This document shows, in pieces, positions 57,301-64,000 of a DNA stretch of 64,000 nucleotides. The stretch's first letter is position 1; each line of letters starts with the position of its first letter. The position numbers were made by a program, and so were the translations under genes. A model generated the notes under the pieces. It did not search any database and had not been told where the DNA came from. It worked only from the letters and a program-made list of their open reading frames with translations. This DNA is from Nepenthes gracilis (Eukaryota > Streptophyta > Magnoliopsida > Caryophyllales > Nepenthaceae): the NCBI GenBank assembly GCA_033239525.1, contig BSYO01000038.1, positions 5,707,041-5,771,040 of the forward strand. Direction: 5' to 3'.

Positions 57301-57853
57301 GTTGGGCACTAAACCTGCTCCTTTCATGGCAGCGTTTTCGTCCAAAGGACCGAACACGGTTACGCCAGAAATTCTCAAGCCTGATGTCACTGCACCAGAA
57401 GTAATTGTCATTGCAGCATTTACTGAAGCACAAGGGCCAACAAACGAACCATTTGATACTCGCAGAGTTAAATTTAACTCTCTCTCAGGCACTTCAATGT
57501 CATGGAATGCAGGCTGCGGTGTTGGCTTAATAGTATTAAAGCAACCTCTCTTGCATTTAACGGAAGCAATTTCTGGCTACAACGAACATGTGATTTGGGA
57601 TGAGTTTTTACTAAAGTCGGTATTCGGCGACCTCACAGTGGCTAAATCACATCACGCCTTTCTCTTGATCAACCTTGAGGACAAGGTTGTTTTGATGGGG
57701 GCGGCAATGTTACGAACTCAGCATCCTGTTTATTTTTCCCGTTCCCTGTCCCCCGTTTTCCGTTTGTTTAATCTGTTACTACCTGTGGAGGGTTTCCCGT
57801 TCCCGTTTGCCCCATTACCCTATTTCCCGTATATATTGTCTGACACGGTATAA
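54311..57853 (+). CDS. 1,180-codon chimeric ORF of captured gene fragments
   Basis: Open from 54182 to TAA at 57853. The stated start is a GTG; the first in-frame ATG is codon 357 (55379), so the first third needs a start upstream. By residue: 1-244 gag-like or unknown; 245-475 RPRD1/CID protein tail; 476-558 unassigned; 559-634 glycine decarboxylase P-protein; 635-764 NAD glycerol-3-phosphate dehydrogenase; 766-868 ALE2-like receptor ectodomain; 869-1064 subtilase; 1065-1132 retroelement tail; 1133-1180 LTR. Every piece is in sense and in frame. No complete enzyme is encoded. Expression or function is unknown. Confidence 0.75.
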   Translation: MVPTTEGLRASLTEPLPILTQIEKPHSHAFPDSQFDEPPTTIFQRTFTEISPSDFKITKPQTVTNRPKYLTPLKKLNLIDLDWEGEGGQIFVPLTEAGSNEYKFPTEPFPETVPQPLAVLEDEHLLPSAVDTSSIQRVRKIANSLGHRFNQEAFLEAVDLAQLVENGASNGSLARVPQTSSLDNEDVKGTDGGAQKHGTVFLDPEPQAIEVWPKKLQPFDGNGQELNPLDDRTRDLGPLESQPTEFLKELQGHHTVLRECIEQLTSFEASRATLVSYLREALHEQEFKLDQYRNQLQAAPLQSERAANICQQLLNSSNVHLLDDQGLQELSTTHPGGEQISLLYTKQLPSPEKFAAMEDDDPQKSAAAAVAAKLTASTSSAQMLTHVQSSLTQEGVISSVVEESPSDIPSEKRPKLENDQSYVPPSAQLPPLPLFPYPDATQQNAPTSNQQPTPDEQLPPPSSSLPLPLLPPMPQVIKALKLLVDEWWVGIVLNSGPPTSVLPASTPLGHLKMGKTAHYLDAATASSLMDKQGRKRLPITRFSERAVSMLLLSLSFTWKARGDHHRNVCSVPVLAPGTNPASAARCGMNIVTVGSETKGHISIDESRTAAVANKDNPPTLMVTYLPTQGVYEEAGVPMENILYLGGPNIAFQIYNNECTNVRIRGAGIVAALTNESSTSKSDYFSHCTSEMIFITHLVAEDPAKLARPLLADTYVTLLKGRNAGYGQMLAKGELNLDMLAKGELNLDMDDCISGKRQGMIQGIYEEDCGQICLEPFTSTPIGSPCGCVLPMRVRLLLSIAVYALFPEVNELEIEVAAGTYLKHSQLQIVGATTDSQNQERTIVDLNLVPLGENFDNTTATLIFERLLRKKGQSLAPKRLPPGVFFPLMKATDAKLASASLASALLCEDETLDPKKAKGKIIVCLRGINARVDKGMQCALAGAVGMVLANDQDNGNELIADAHFLPASHINYSDGVYVYSNINSTKSPKAYITYTDTKLGTKPAPFMAAFSSKGPNTVTPEILKPDVTAPEVIVIAAFTEAQGPTNEPFDTRRVKFNSLSGTSMSWNAGCGVGLIVLKQPLLHLTEAISGYNEHVIWDEFLLKSVFGDLTVAKSHHAFLLINLEDKVVLMGAAMLRTQHPVYFSRSLSPVFRLFNLLLPVEGFPFPFAPLPYFPYILSDTV
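55043..55735 (+). pseudogene. Captured fragment 1: RPRD1-like CID protein, C-terminal part
   Basis: Residues 245-475 of the chimera. [35 protein letters not shown] and [13 protein letters not shown] form the coiled coil that follows the CID (ENTH/VHS-like, RNA polymerase II CTD-binding) domain in plant RPRD1/CREPT-type proteins. [29 protein letters not shown] and a Pro-rich tail follow as in those proteins. The CID domain itself is absent. It may begin somewhat upstream (around residue 205), but that stretch is less clear. The family assignment is from memory of the motif order. Confidence 0.75.
55985..56212 (+). pseudogene. Captured fragment 2: glycine decarboxylase P-protein segment
   Basis: Residues 559-634. 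[59 protein letters not shown] and GVYEE match the conserved C-terminal half of mitochondrial glycine dehydrogenase (decarboxylating), which uses pyridoxal phosphate in photorespiration. Donor-typical residues have changed (for example SAHG to LAPG, PSTHG to LPTQG). The PLP-lysine segment is not included, so no activity is expected. Confidence 0.85.
56213..56602 (+). pseudogene. Captured fragment 3: cytosolic NAD glycerol-3-phosphate dehydrogenase
   Basis: Residues 635-764. [60 protein letters not shown] and [20 protein letters not shown] are characteristic of plant GPDHC-type glycerol-3-phosphate dehydrogenase. An internal stretch between RIRGA and GIVAAL is missing (roughly 35-40 residues in the family), and the N-terminal NAD-binding fold is absent. 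A 30-bp in-frame tandem duplication lies at 56492-56551. Confidence 0.85.
56492..56551 (+). repeat. 30-bp in-frame tandem duplication in captured fragment 3
   Basis: Two identical 30-bp units, 56492-56521 and 56522-56551 (each begins ATGCTAGCCAAGGGTG), repeat [10 protein letters not shown] once more than in the donor family. Confidence 0.98.
56606..56914 (+). pseudogene. Captured fragment 4: ALE2-like receptor kinase ectodomain
   Basis: Residues 766-868. [80 protein letters not shown] and FERLLRKK fit the Cys-containing extracellular region of ALE2-type receptor-like kinases, which act at the plasma membrane in protoderm development. The signal peptide, transmembrane segment and kinase domain are absent. 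Confidence 0.8.
56915..57502 (+). pseudogene. Captured fragment 5: subtilisin-like protease, PA domain to catalytic Ser
   Basis: Residues 869-1064. [67 protein letters not shown] and [11 protein letters not shown] match plant SBT5-type subtilases. The fragment ends at SLSGTSMS, which holds the nucleophilic Ser, and the chimera switches to unrelated sequence right after it. The catalytic Asp and His lie upstream in the family and are absent; PGV-I is changed to [11 protein letters not shown]. No proteolysis is expected. Confidence 0.9.
57503..57707 (+). other. Retroelement tail and polypurine tract before the 3' LTR
   Basis: Residues 1065-1132. [20 protein letters not shown] and [17 protein letters not shown] resemble the last residues of gypsy polyproteins, where a LEDKV-type motif often precedes the polypurine tract. 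The tract GATGGGGGCGGCAA (57694-57707) abuts the LTR. This is probably what remains of the ancestral element's pol end. Confidence 0.55.
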
Positions 57854-58091
57854 TGAAAGGGGGAGAATTATTGCCCAACACCCTCTATCACGCTCTCTCT
57901 CTATCTCTCCCTATTCTCTCCTCTCTCGTTCTGTTCTTCCCTCTCTCATTTGTTTCTCTTCCTCTAACTGCTCCCCTTTTCGTCCTTCGTCTGCTCCAAT
58001 CGCCGTTTCCCTCCGCCAGAACTTCCCTCGCCGTTCACTCCAGTCGCCACCGACGATGTCGTCGCCAGCCACGATCGAGAGGCACGCATCA
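57708..58091 (+). repeat. 3' LTR of the gene-capturing element
   Basis: 384 bp, identical by eye to 53548-53931. The chimeric ORF continues 49 codons into it and ends at 57853. Transcripts presumably terminate here. Confidence 0.95.
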
Positions 58092-58132
58092 GAATATCCC
58101 TTCATAATTCTTTTTCATAAGGCTTACACATT

Positions 58133-60630
58133 TTTACTATGACTACCCCAAATGTTTCAAATGTAAAACGACCGTCAGACTAATACAAATCTGTACAATA
58201 CCCTATACAACATATATCTCAACAACAAACACATACAAGATTCAAAATTATGCCACAATATCGGTAGATCCGACACCAACCTAAAAATACGACGTCGGAC
58301 CTTTAGTAAGAAAGATGCCTACAAAAGTATCAATCTAATATATACACACATATCTAATAATATTGCGGAAGTAAAAATACATCCCTAACAAACTTCCTTG
58401 AACCTACACAATGTGCAATATTCTACTTTACTTCCATAAAATAATTCAGTATAAAATAATAATTCCATCCTTGATCAAACTTAACATCGGCAGTTTTAAA
58501 TATCACAAGATATCACACGGGCTAATAATATTGCCTAAAAATCTATAATACATCAAAAACCATATCCAAAAATCAAACTAACTAATTTATAATAAGTAAA
58601 ATGACCTAAACCTATCCAAAAAGAATAATACCTAAATATTAGAACCAACAAGTATAAACTCTTCCAAATCTTTGATCTAGCTCACTGGGCAATAACTCAT
58701 ACATCTCTTGTTCACCTGAAGGTTAATAAAATAGTAAAAAAGTGAGTTAAATACTCAATAAGATATAAATATAAAAAAGAATAAATGCTATATACTTCAA
58801 AATAAATCAAGGGAATGGAATAAGATTATAATGCATATACAACATAAAAAATGATCAAATAGTATTTTCGAAACATATTTAATTTCTTCACATTTTACAT
58901 CTGATTCTTTTAGGTTCTAAAACATGTAAAAATTTTTTTATTATTTAGAAATTAGGGCTAGTAAGCGTTACCAACTAACATAACGTTTAATCGATATCTG
59001 GATTGTATTTAGTCTACATAATCAAAGGGTATAGCCTCCTTATTTACATCCCATGAGTAGGATAGTGCTACTTATTATCTCCCGGTAGATGGGACCTGAA
59101 TCATACAGTAATACGTATTCAGACAACGATCTACACTATAATATATTAAGGTATGCGAGGAAATTATAGTAAGGTATATGAGGAAATACTATCTTCTGAA
59201 ATAAAAACTTTTGGTCTAAATTTTTTGATTTCTTTTCATATTTCATATTGGAATTCTACACAAATATTCATAATCATTTTTCCTTAATTTTGTCACTCCA
59301 AGAGAAAATACCAAAATATATAATAGATTATGAGTTTTAATTTTTTGATATAGATTCATAATTTTATATTCTTGAAAATACATATACATATTTCATATTC
59401 CTTTAAACTTATATAGATATATATTTTTATATTCATATAGACTTAAGTCTTAAATTTGAACAGATACTTTTTCATGAAAAAAAATATAAAGATAATCATA
59501 ACTTTAATATAAATAAACCGTAAATCATAATTCTTAAATTCCAATTATGTAGAAACTTTGGACATGTTTGTCGTTATAAAATAGGAACGAAATACTAAAA
59601 AATGCATATAATTTATGATACATTTAATTCCCAAAATCTCAAATACCAATATAAAATCATCAAATGGCCAGTAAAATATACATGCATGTACAAAATATAT
59701 AGATGGGATATATAAAAATAACATACATGTTAGTAAAATTTTTAAATAGTAGTCAAATAATATTAGACACGAAATCATACTAAAGATAGGGATAGAGGAT
59801 ATTTGACTCAACTTTATACTTTACAGATCAGAAAAAAGGATGTTCCAAAATATCTAAATCGGGCACTCTCTCCTAACGGCGTGGCCCCTTCTCTCCCCTC
59901 CCTTTCTCTCTCCTACCACATCCCATTCTACCTCTCTCCTTCACCGACAGCAGCACCAGCAAGGTCGACAATGATAACCACAACGGCATCACCCAGCAAC
60001 GGTGGCACGGTGGCGAGCGAAGGTGTAGATAACCGGCGACGACTTCCTTTCTCTGCATGCCTCTTTTTCACCCATTTTTTTCTAATTCACCCAATTTCAC
60101 CCAAAATTGACACATATAACCGCAAAATTAACATCTATAAAGAGAATGGAAGGATTTACTTGCTTCAATTATACAGATTTTCTCCTATAGTGGTGGTGAA
60201 TGAACTTTAGTTGTTTTGGTTTTGGCTCACGATTTCTCTCTCTACTCACAATGATGCACGAAATGGAGCGTACCATCACAATAAGGGCTTCACTAGTTTT
60301 CATTCCTGTCATTGGGACTTCCGGCAACGGCGGCAGTGCAATACCCTGCTCCGGCCACCCTCTCTCTCCTCTCTTCTCCCCTCTTTTCTTTCTCTCTCCC
60401 CGAAACCCTATATATATATATATTATTCTTTTCTCTTTTTATGTTTTTTTATTTCAAAATCTAATCGATGCACGGATAACAGTATAAACGTGCTATAGGC
60501 ACCACTCCATAATTTTGATCATTCCTCAAAATATTATAATATTTAATTAATTTTTACCATACCTATATTACCCAAAAAATAGTAAATAATTTTAATTAAA
60601 TTAGATAAAATTTTGAAATATTACATTTAC
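58133..60630 (-). mobile_element. Solo LTR, family C copy 3 (58138-60625)
   Basis: A perfect 5-bp duplication TTTAC (58133-58137 and 60626-60630). The minus strand starts TGTAATATTTC and ends GTCATA, a probable GTCACA with one transition. Length is 2,488 bp. It is inserted in LTR D. It carries the family C GA/CT-rich block (59870-60060 and 60355-60410) and an AT simple repeat at 60410-60424. The 135-residue open frame at 59803-60210 lies in this block and is not a gene. Confidence 0.9.
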
Positions 60631-61533
60631 CATGGAAAATTTTCTTGGTTATAAAATTCATTAATAACCACAGATAAGAAAAAATATAATAATAGTAAGG
60701 ACCATGTGGCATAAGATTAAATATACAGTATATTTTAAGTATACATAAATACATGGAATAAAATATAAAAATCATAAGCTTGAAGCACGACAATGTAGAA
60801 ATATATTTTTAGGTCTCTAAGTACGGAGAGAAAATTTTCATAATATGCATATTTGAGATACAAACAAATAAACGGAAGTTTTTGAGAAATCTTGTTATAA
60901 AAGCATGGTAAAGTAATAAATATACATATTTTTCATGTTTTTGCTTCAGAATATCAATTAGGATGAGTATTAGAATAATAATAGTCGAAATAAATAGGAA
61001 TAAAGAATAACAACCGAAAAAAGAAGCTTGGAGTGCATTTGCCTTAACCCAATCTACTAGTTTTCTTACTCAAATTGCTCAGATTGAAGGTTTCGGAGCT
61101 TCTCCTTCACTTTCTTTCTCTTCTCTTTCCTTCCCCTTCGCCTCTCTCTCTCTCCTCTCAGCAAGGATCTTGCGAAAATGGAAAAAAAAGGAAGCAGGTA
61201 GGGGTTTTAACCACTCCAGCGCTCGAGCGCCGGTCGAGTGCAACTCGAACGCAAACATACTGGAAATCGCTTTCGAGCGTTCATCAGGCATAAGGGTTCT
61301 GGAAAATATGCTTCGAATGTGGATCAGGTGCTGGTTGGGGTAGGGGTTCTGGAAATTATACCTACTCTGTGCTTAGGTTGCACCTCAGGTGCTCCACTGG
61401 CCTGCACCAGGCCAAGTTGTCCAGGTCAAATTTTAAACCTCTCAACCCAATTCTCACATCCATTATCCTTAATATCAATTGTATTGGCCTAGTAAATTAT
61501 AATTTTATGAAATCTGAAAACTTAAACCTTACA
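60631..61533 (-). repeat. First ~900 bp of LTR D (U3, leader)
   Basis: The minus-strand start of LTR D. 61217-61290 contains CTCGAGCGCC, TCGAGTGC and TTTCGAGCG motifs, followed downstream by a GA-rich leader (61085-61165), the same order as in LTRs B and F. No gene. Confidence 0.75.
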
Positions 61534-61538
61534 ATTGT

Positions 61539-62318
61539 CATGTGAAATGATGTCTTTGGGCAGTATGCTGGTCTGGGTCCTTGTGTTTGCCATGTCCTCT
61601 ATTCTTGGTTAATTTGTTTGACTATTATTGTTTCCATAGATGGTACCAATGATGTATCTCAAAGACCCAGTTAATTGTATGAATTAGAAATCCACCTTAT
61701 CACGTACAGGTATCCAAATAGAAATGGGTCCGATATTTGTAATTCAAAATCTGAATCTTGCGTACTATAATAAGATAAATAAAATGTAAGAGGTATATGA
61801 AACTCGCTCACTAATATATCCTTCGTTACTTAAATCAGAAAACTTTCTATTCAAAAGAGAAAGATGTAAGAAAATGGGTTCGAGAATATAGAGAGGATGG
61901 GGATGAATATTTATTTAGTGGGTAACACTCTGTTTGGTGCACTCGTCTCGAAGAGTGGCTTTTGATTATGCATTCGTTGGGGTGAGTATCTTTTGAATTT
62001 GTACACTCAGTTGGTAGATTGTCTCACTTCTTTTGTCATTATTCATTCTTCTTTGGGGGAGAAGCTATATTTATAGTAGTAGGCGTCGATTATCTAATGA
62101 GCTCGTAAATCAATGCATGGATATGGTGGCTCTTTGGTGATGAGAGGCGTTACTTGCATATGTAATGACTGTCTCAATTTAATAGGAAGATTACCAAACT
62201 TTCAATTATTGGATCGACGCAATCGACATCTAAAGTAGCTCATTAAGCAAGCCATTGTGATCCTTTAATATCCTATTGTTCAGGTTGTGTCTGTTGATTC
62301 AAGCGTTACATCGTTTGT
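61539..62318 (-). pseudogene. TAT gypsy gag N-terminus and 5' leader
   Basis: ATG at 61593 on the minus strand opens MANTRTQTSILPKDIISHDN and continues, beyond LTR D, into GSHGNARSATNINMETLAA at 52540. Upstream, to 62318, is about 720 bp of AT-rich leader with no recognisable gene. It may include remains of the TAT 5' end. It stops at LTR E2. Confidence 0.6.
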
Positions 62319-62365
62319 TGTAACGACCCAGACTTTAAAAATATAGAAAATTCCAGAAATCGAGT

Positions 62366-62903
62366 CCGGTCAACGCCAGTTGACCGAAAAATGCAATAAG
62401 AAAGGTAACTCGGCTTCAAGTTGAAATCAAGTTCGGTCCTTCCTTAATCCAGTCCGGATTTCCTTGATGAAAAGAAATCCGGATTTCATTGATGAAAATC
62501 TGGTCCGGATTTCATTGATGAAAATCTGGTCCGGATTTCTTTGATGAAAATCAAGTCCGGCCTTGTGAGGAGAAAACCGGCTCCTTGATGATGAAATCCA
62601 AATCGGCTTAGAAGTGAATTTCCAAACCGGCCGTAAGATTTGCATGTTGAAGACGGAGTAGATTATGAGTTCAGGAAGAAGAAGAAAGGCCGAAGCTGAT
62701 GTTGATGAAGGGCCGGAGTGATGATGAAGCTGAAGTATGCATGCTGGATTTAATATTAAAGGAAAAATGTTAAAAGTAAGTAATCTGGTCAACAATTGTT
62801 GACCGGAATGTGTGAAGGGAGGAGTAATCCGGTCAACGTGAAATGTTGACCGGAAAGCGTAAATGGGGGAAGGACGGAAAAAAAGGAAAGTGAGTCGGTC
62901 AAC
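62366..62903. promoter_or_regulatory. Inverted W-box pairs in LTR E2
   Basis: CCGGTCAAC...GTTGACCG at 62366-62386, the perfect palindrome GGTCAACAATTGTTGACC at 62787-62804, CCGGTCAAC...GTTGACCGG at 62829-62853, and a lone CGGTCAAC at 62896-62903. Confidence 0.75.
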
Positions 62904-63479
62904 GCCGAAATGTGTAATTAGGAAACCCCTATAAATAAGGAAACCGATGAAATAATAATTAATAAGGAAACTGAGTATAAGGAAATAACCAGTAAGGAAA
63001 CTTTGTATTAAGGAAATCAAGAATAAGGAAATAATATATAATAGGAAACCCTGGGAATTGGCAAACCCTAGCGACGGCTACCAGGCCCAAGGGCCTATAA
63101 ATAAGAATTAGAGAGCGGGGAAAAGAGGACTCGAGAGGGCTTGCTAGTAAGGAAAGACCACAAGTTCAAGGCGAAATAAAGAATTACAGGCAAGATACTC
63201 ACCCTGTTTTTAAAGTTCATGTTTATGCACGTTTTCTACCTAAGTATATGATATGTTCTGATGAAATTATGTATGTATGATGTCTGTTCTGTTTTGATGA
63301 TTTATCGTTCTTAAGTGCATGTTTAAAAGAAACTCTGATATTCATGATGATAGGTTTTATTCTGCAAATATGTTATGAAATATGTTCTGTTTACGAGTCT
63401 GACAATTGTTATGAATTTCGATAAATGTATGTTTACGAAAAAGAACTTAGGCCTTAAGATGGAACAAGAACTCCTGCTA

Positions 63480-64000
63480 TTGACTTCTGGTTTCTGTCAA
63501 AAAGATCTCTGGTTTTAAGAAAAAGAACTCCGGCATTTTTAAGAAATAAGTACTCCGTCCCTTTTGGAAAAGAACTCCGTCCAAATAACTCCGGTCTTTT
63601 TAGGAACAAAGTACTCCGTTCTCTTTTCAAAAGTACTCTGGTTTTGAAGAAGATGAACTCCGGCCTTTACGTCTTTAAAGAAGCACTCCGTCCTTTTAAG
63701 AAAGAGTATTCCGTCCTTTAAAGAAAAAGTCACTCCGGTTTTAGCACTCCGGATTTTAATGAAAAGACACTCCGGTTTTAGCATTCCGGATTTTAATGAA
63801 AAGACAATCCTGTTTTAGAACTCCGGATTTTAAAGAAAAGTCACTCCGGATTTTAAAAGAAAAGCCACTCCGGCCTTAGAGCTCCGGATTTTTGAAAGAA
63901 GAGTCAATCCAGATTTTAGAGCTTCGAAAATTGAAAGAAAATGAACACCAGATTTTAGAGCTTCGAAAATTGAAAGAAAATGAACTCCGGATTTTAGAGC
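63480..64000 (+). repeat. CTCCGG-rich minisatellite in LTR E2
   Basis: Irregular 25-40-bp units built on GAACTCCGG, ACTCCGTCC and CTCCGGATTTTA. Toward the window end the units regularise (AGCTTCGAAAATTGAAAGAA twice, about 54 bp apart). Homologous in position to 24300-25170 in E1. Confidence 0.85.

Larger units (their letters stand above)
53543..58096 (+). mobile_element. Gene-capturing, non-autonomous LTR retrotransposon (53548-58091)
   Basis: The target duplication GAATA lies at 53543-53547 and 58092-58096. LTRs of 384 bp (53548-53931 and 57708-58091) start TGTTACGAAC and end ACGCATCA; I find no mismatch between them. A primer-site candidate follows the 5' LTR and a purine tract (GATGGGGGCGGCAA) precedes the 3' LTR. 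There is no protease, RT, RNase H or integrase. The interior is a gag-like leader, a chimera of at least five host-gene fragments and a short pol-tail-like segment. It must be mobilised by another element. The intact structure marks it as the youngest insertion in the window. Confidence 0.95.
52557..61538 (-). mobile_element. Solo LTR D (52562-61533), interrupted twice
   Basis: Minus strand starts TGTAAGGTTTAAG at 61533 and ends ...CCATCACA at 52562. Net length is about 1.93 kb after removing the gene-capturing element (53548-58096) and solo LTR C3 (58138-60630). Both junctions rejoin LTR sequence similar to LTRs A and B. The flanks ATCAT (52557-52561) and ATTGT (61534-61538) are each one transition from ATCGT. 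A CTCGAGCG block lies at 61217-61290. Confidence 0.85.
62319..64000 (+). mobile_element. LTR family E copy 2, cut by the window end
   Basis: Starts TGTAACGACCC as in E1. It holds three inverted W-box pairs (62366-62386, 62787-62804, 62829-62853) and a half site at 62896-62903. Next is a stretch of GGAAAC-type short repeats (about 62930-63060), then the region shared with E1 (CAAGATACTCACCCTGTTT at about 63192). From about 63480 a CTCCGG-rich minisatellite runs to the end. Whether it is a solo LTR cannot be told. Confidence 0.85.

Noticed and set aside
53647..58142. A host subtilase or multi-domain gene with flanking repeats
   Set aside because: Identical LTRs with TG..CA ends, target duplication and purine tract show a retroelement. 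The gene parts are partial and from unrelated proteins, with no complete domain set.
59803..60210. 135-codon open frame, possible small gene
   Set aside because: Located in the GA/CT-rich block of solo LTR C3. The equivalent blocks in C1 and C2 do not encode a similar protein.

Overview
This looks like gene-poor, heterochromatic nuclear DNA of a flowering plant, probably a eudicot. I recognise no intact single-copy gene and no rRNA, tRNA or CRISPR. Almost every stretch can be assigned to plant retroelements: Ty3/gypsy chromoviruses of Tekay/Del type, a TAT-lineage gypsy, a SIRE/Maximus-like Ty1/copia, LINEs, poly(A)-tailed non-autonomous non-LTR elements, a TRIM and several solo LTRs. Nearly all coding remnants carry TAG/TGA stops of the kind made by C-to-T decay of methylated DNA.

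Layout. 1-4257: left-truncated minus-strand gypsy LTR (family C) and its decayed integrase. 4258-10341: gypsy element A (LTR fragments, pol, 3' LTR), which sits inside the 5' LTR of gypsy element B. B (10342-47924) is the outer shell of a nest. Its RT is split by minus-strand non-LTR DNA (13789-17386 and 42168-42728). The LINE part of that DNA is split by a minus-strand copia element (17387-42167, target duplication ACTTG). The copia element carries a LINE/SINE-like insert in its 3' LTR, a solo LTR of family E (23116-26053, target duplication TTTTC), a gypsy element F with a TRIM at its right end (27231-37409, outer duplication GATGG) and two poly(A)-tailed inserts. B ends with its 3' LTR (45783-47924). 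47925-62318 is a minus-strand TAT gypsy remnant interrupted by solo LTR C2, by solo LTR D and, inside D, by two later insertions. 62319-64000 is the start of a second family E LTR.

The highlight is 53548-58091. This 4,544-bp LTR retrotransposon has two 384-bp LTRs in which I find no difference and a perfect 5-bp target duplication (GAATA), so it is the youngest insertion here. It encodes no protease, RT or integrase. Its interior is a single 1,180-codon open frame stitched from pieces of at least five unrelated plant genes in sense order: an RPRD1-like CID protein tail, glycine decarboxylase P-protein, NAD-dependent glycerol-3-phosphate dehydrogenase, the ectodomain of an ALE2-like receptor kinase, and a subtilisin-like protease. 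These lie between a gag-like leader and a retroelement tail. It resembles a Pack-type, gene-capturing LTR element of the Bs1 kind, but with an unusually large set of donors and an unbroken fused frame.

Other structure worth attention: inverted W-box pairs repeated in the family E LTRs; a 3'-terminal hairpin in the non-LTR inserts whose stem shows compensatory changes; CTCGAG-rich repeats upstream of TATA boxes in unrelated LTR families; and target duplications whose two copies have decayed differently. Family letters (A-F, N) are my own labels. Lineage and donor-gene names come from recognising protein motifs by eye; no database search was possible.
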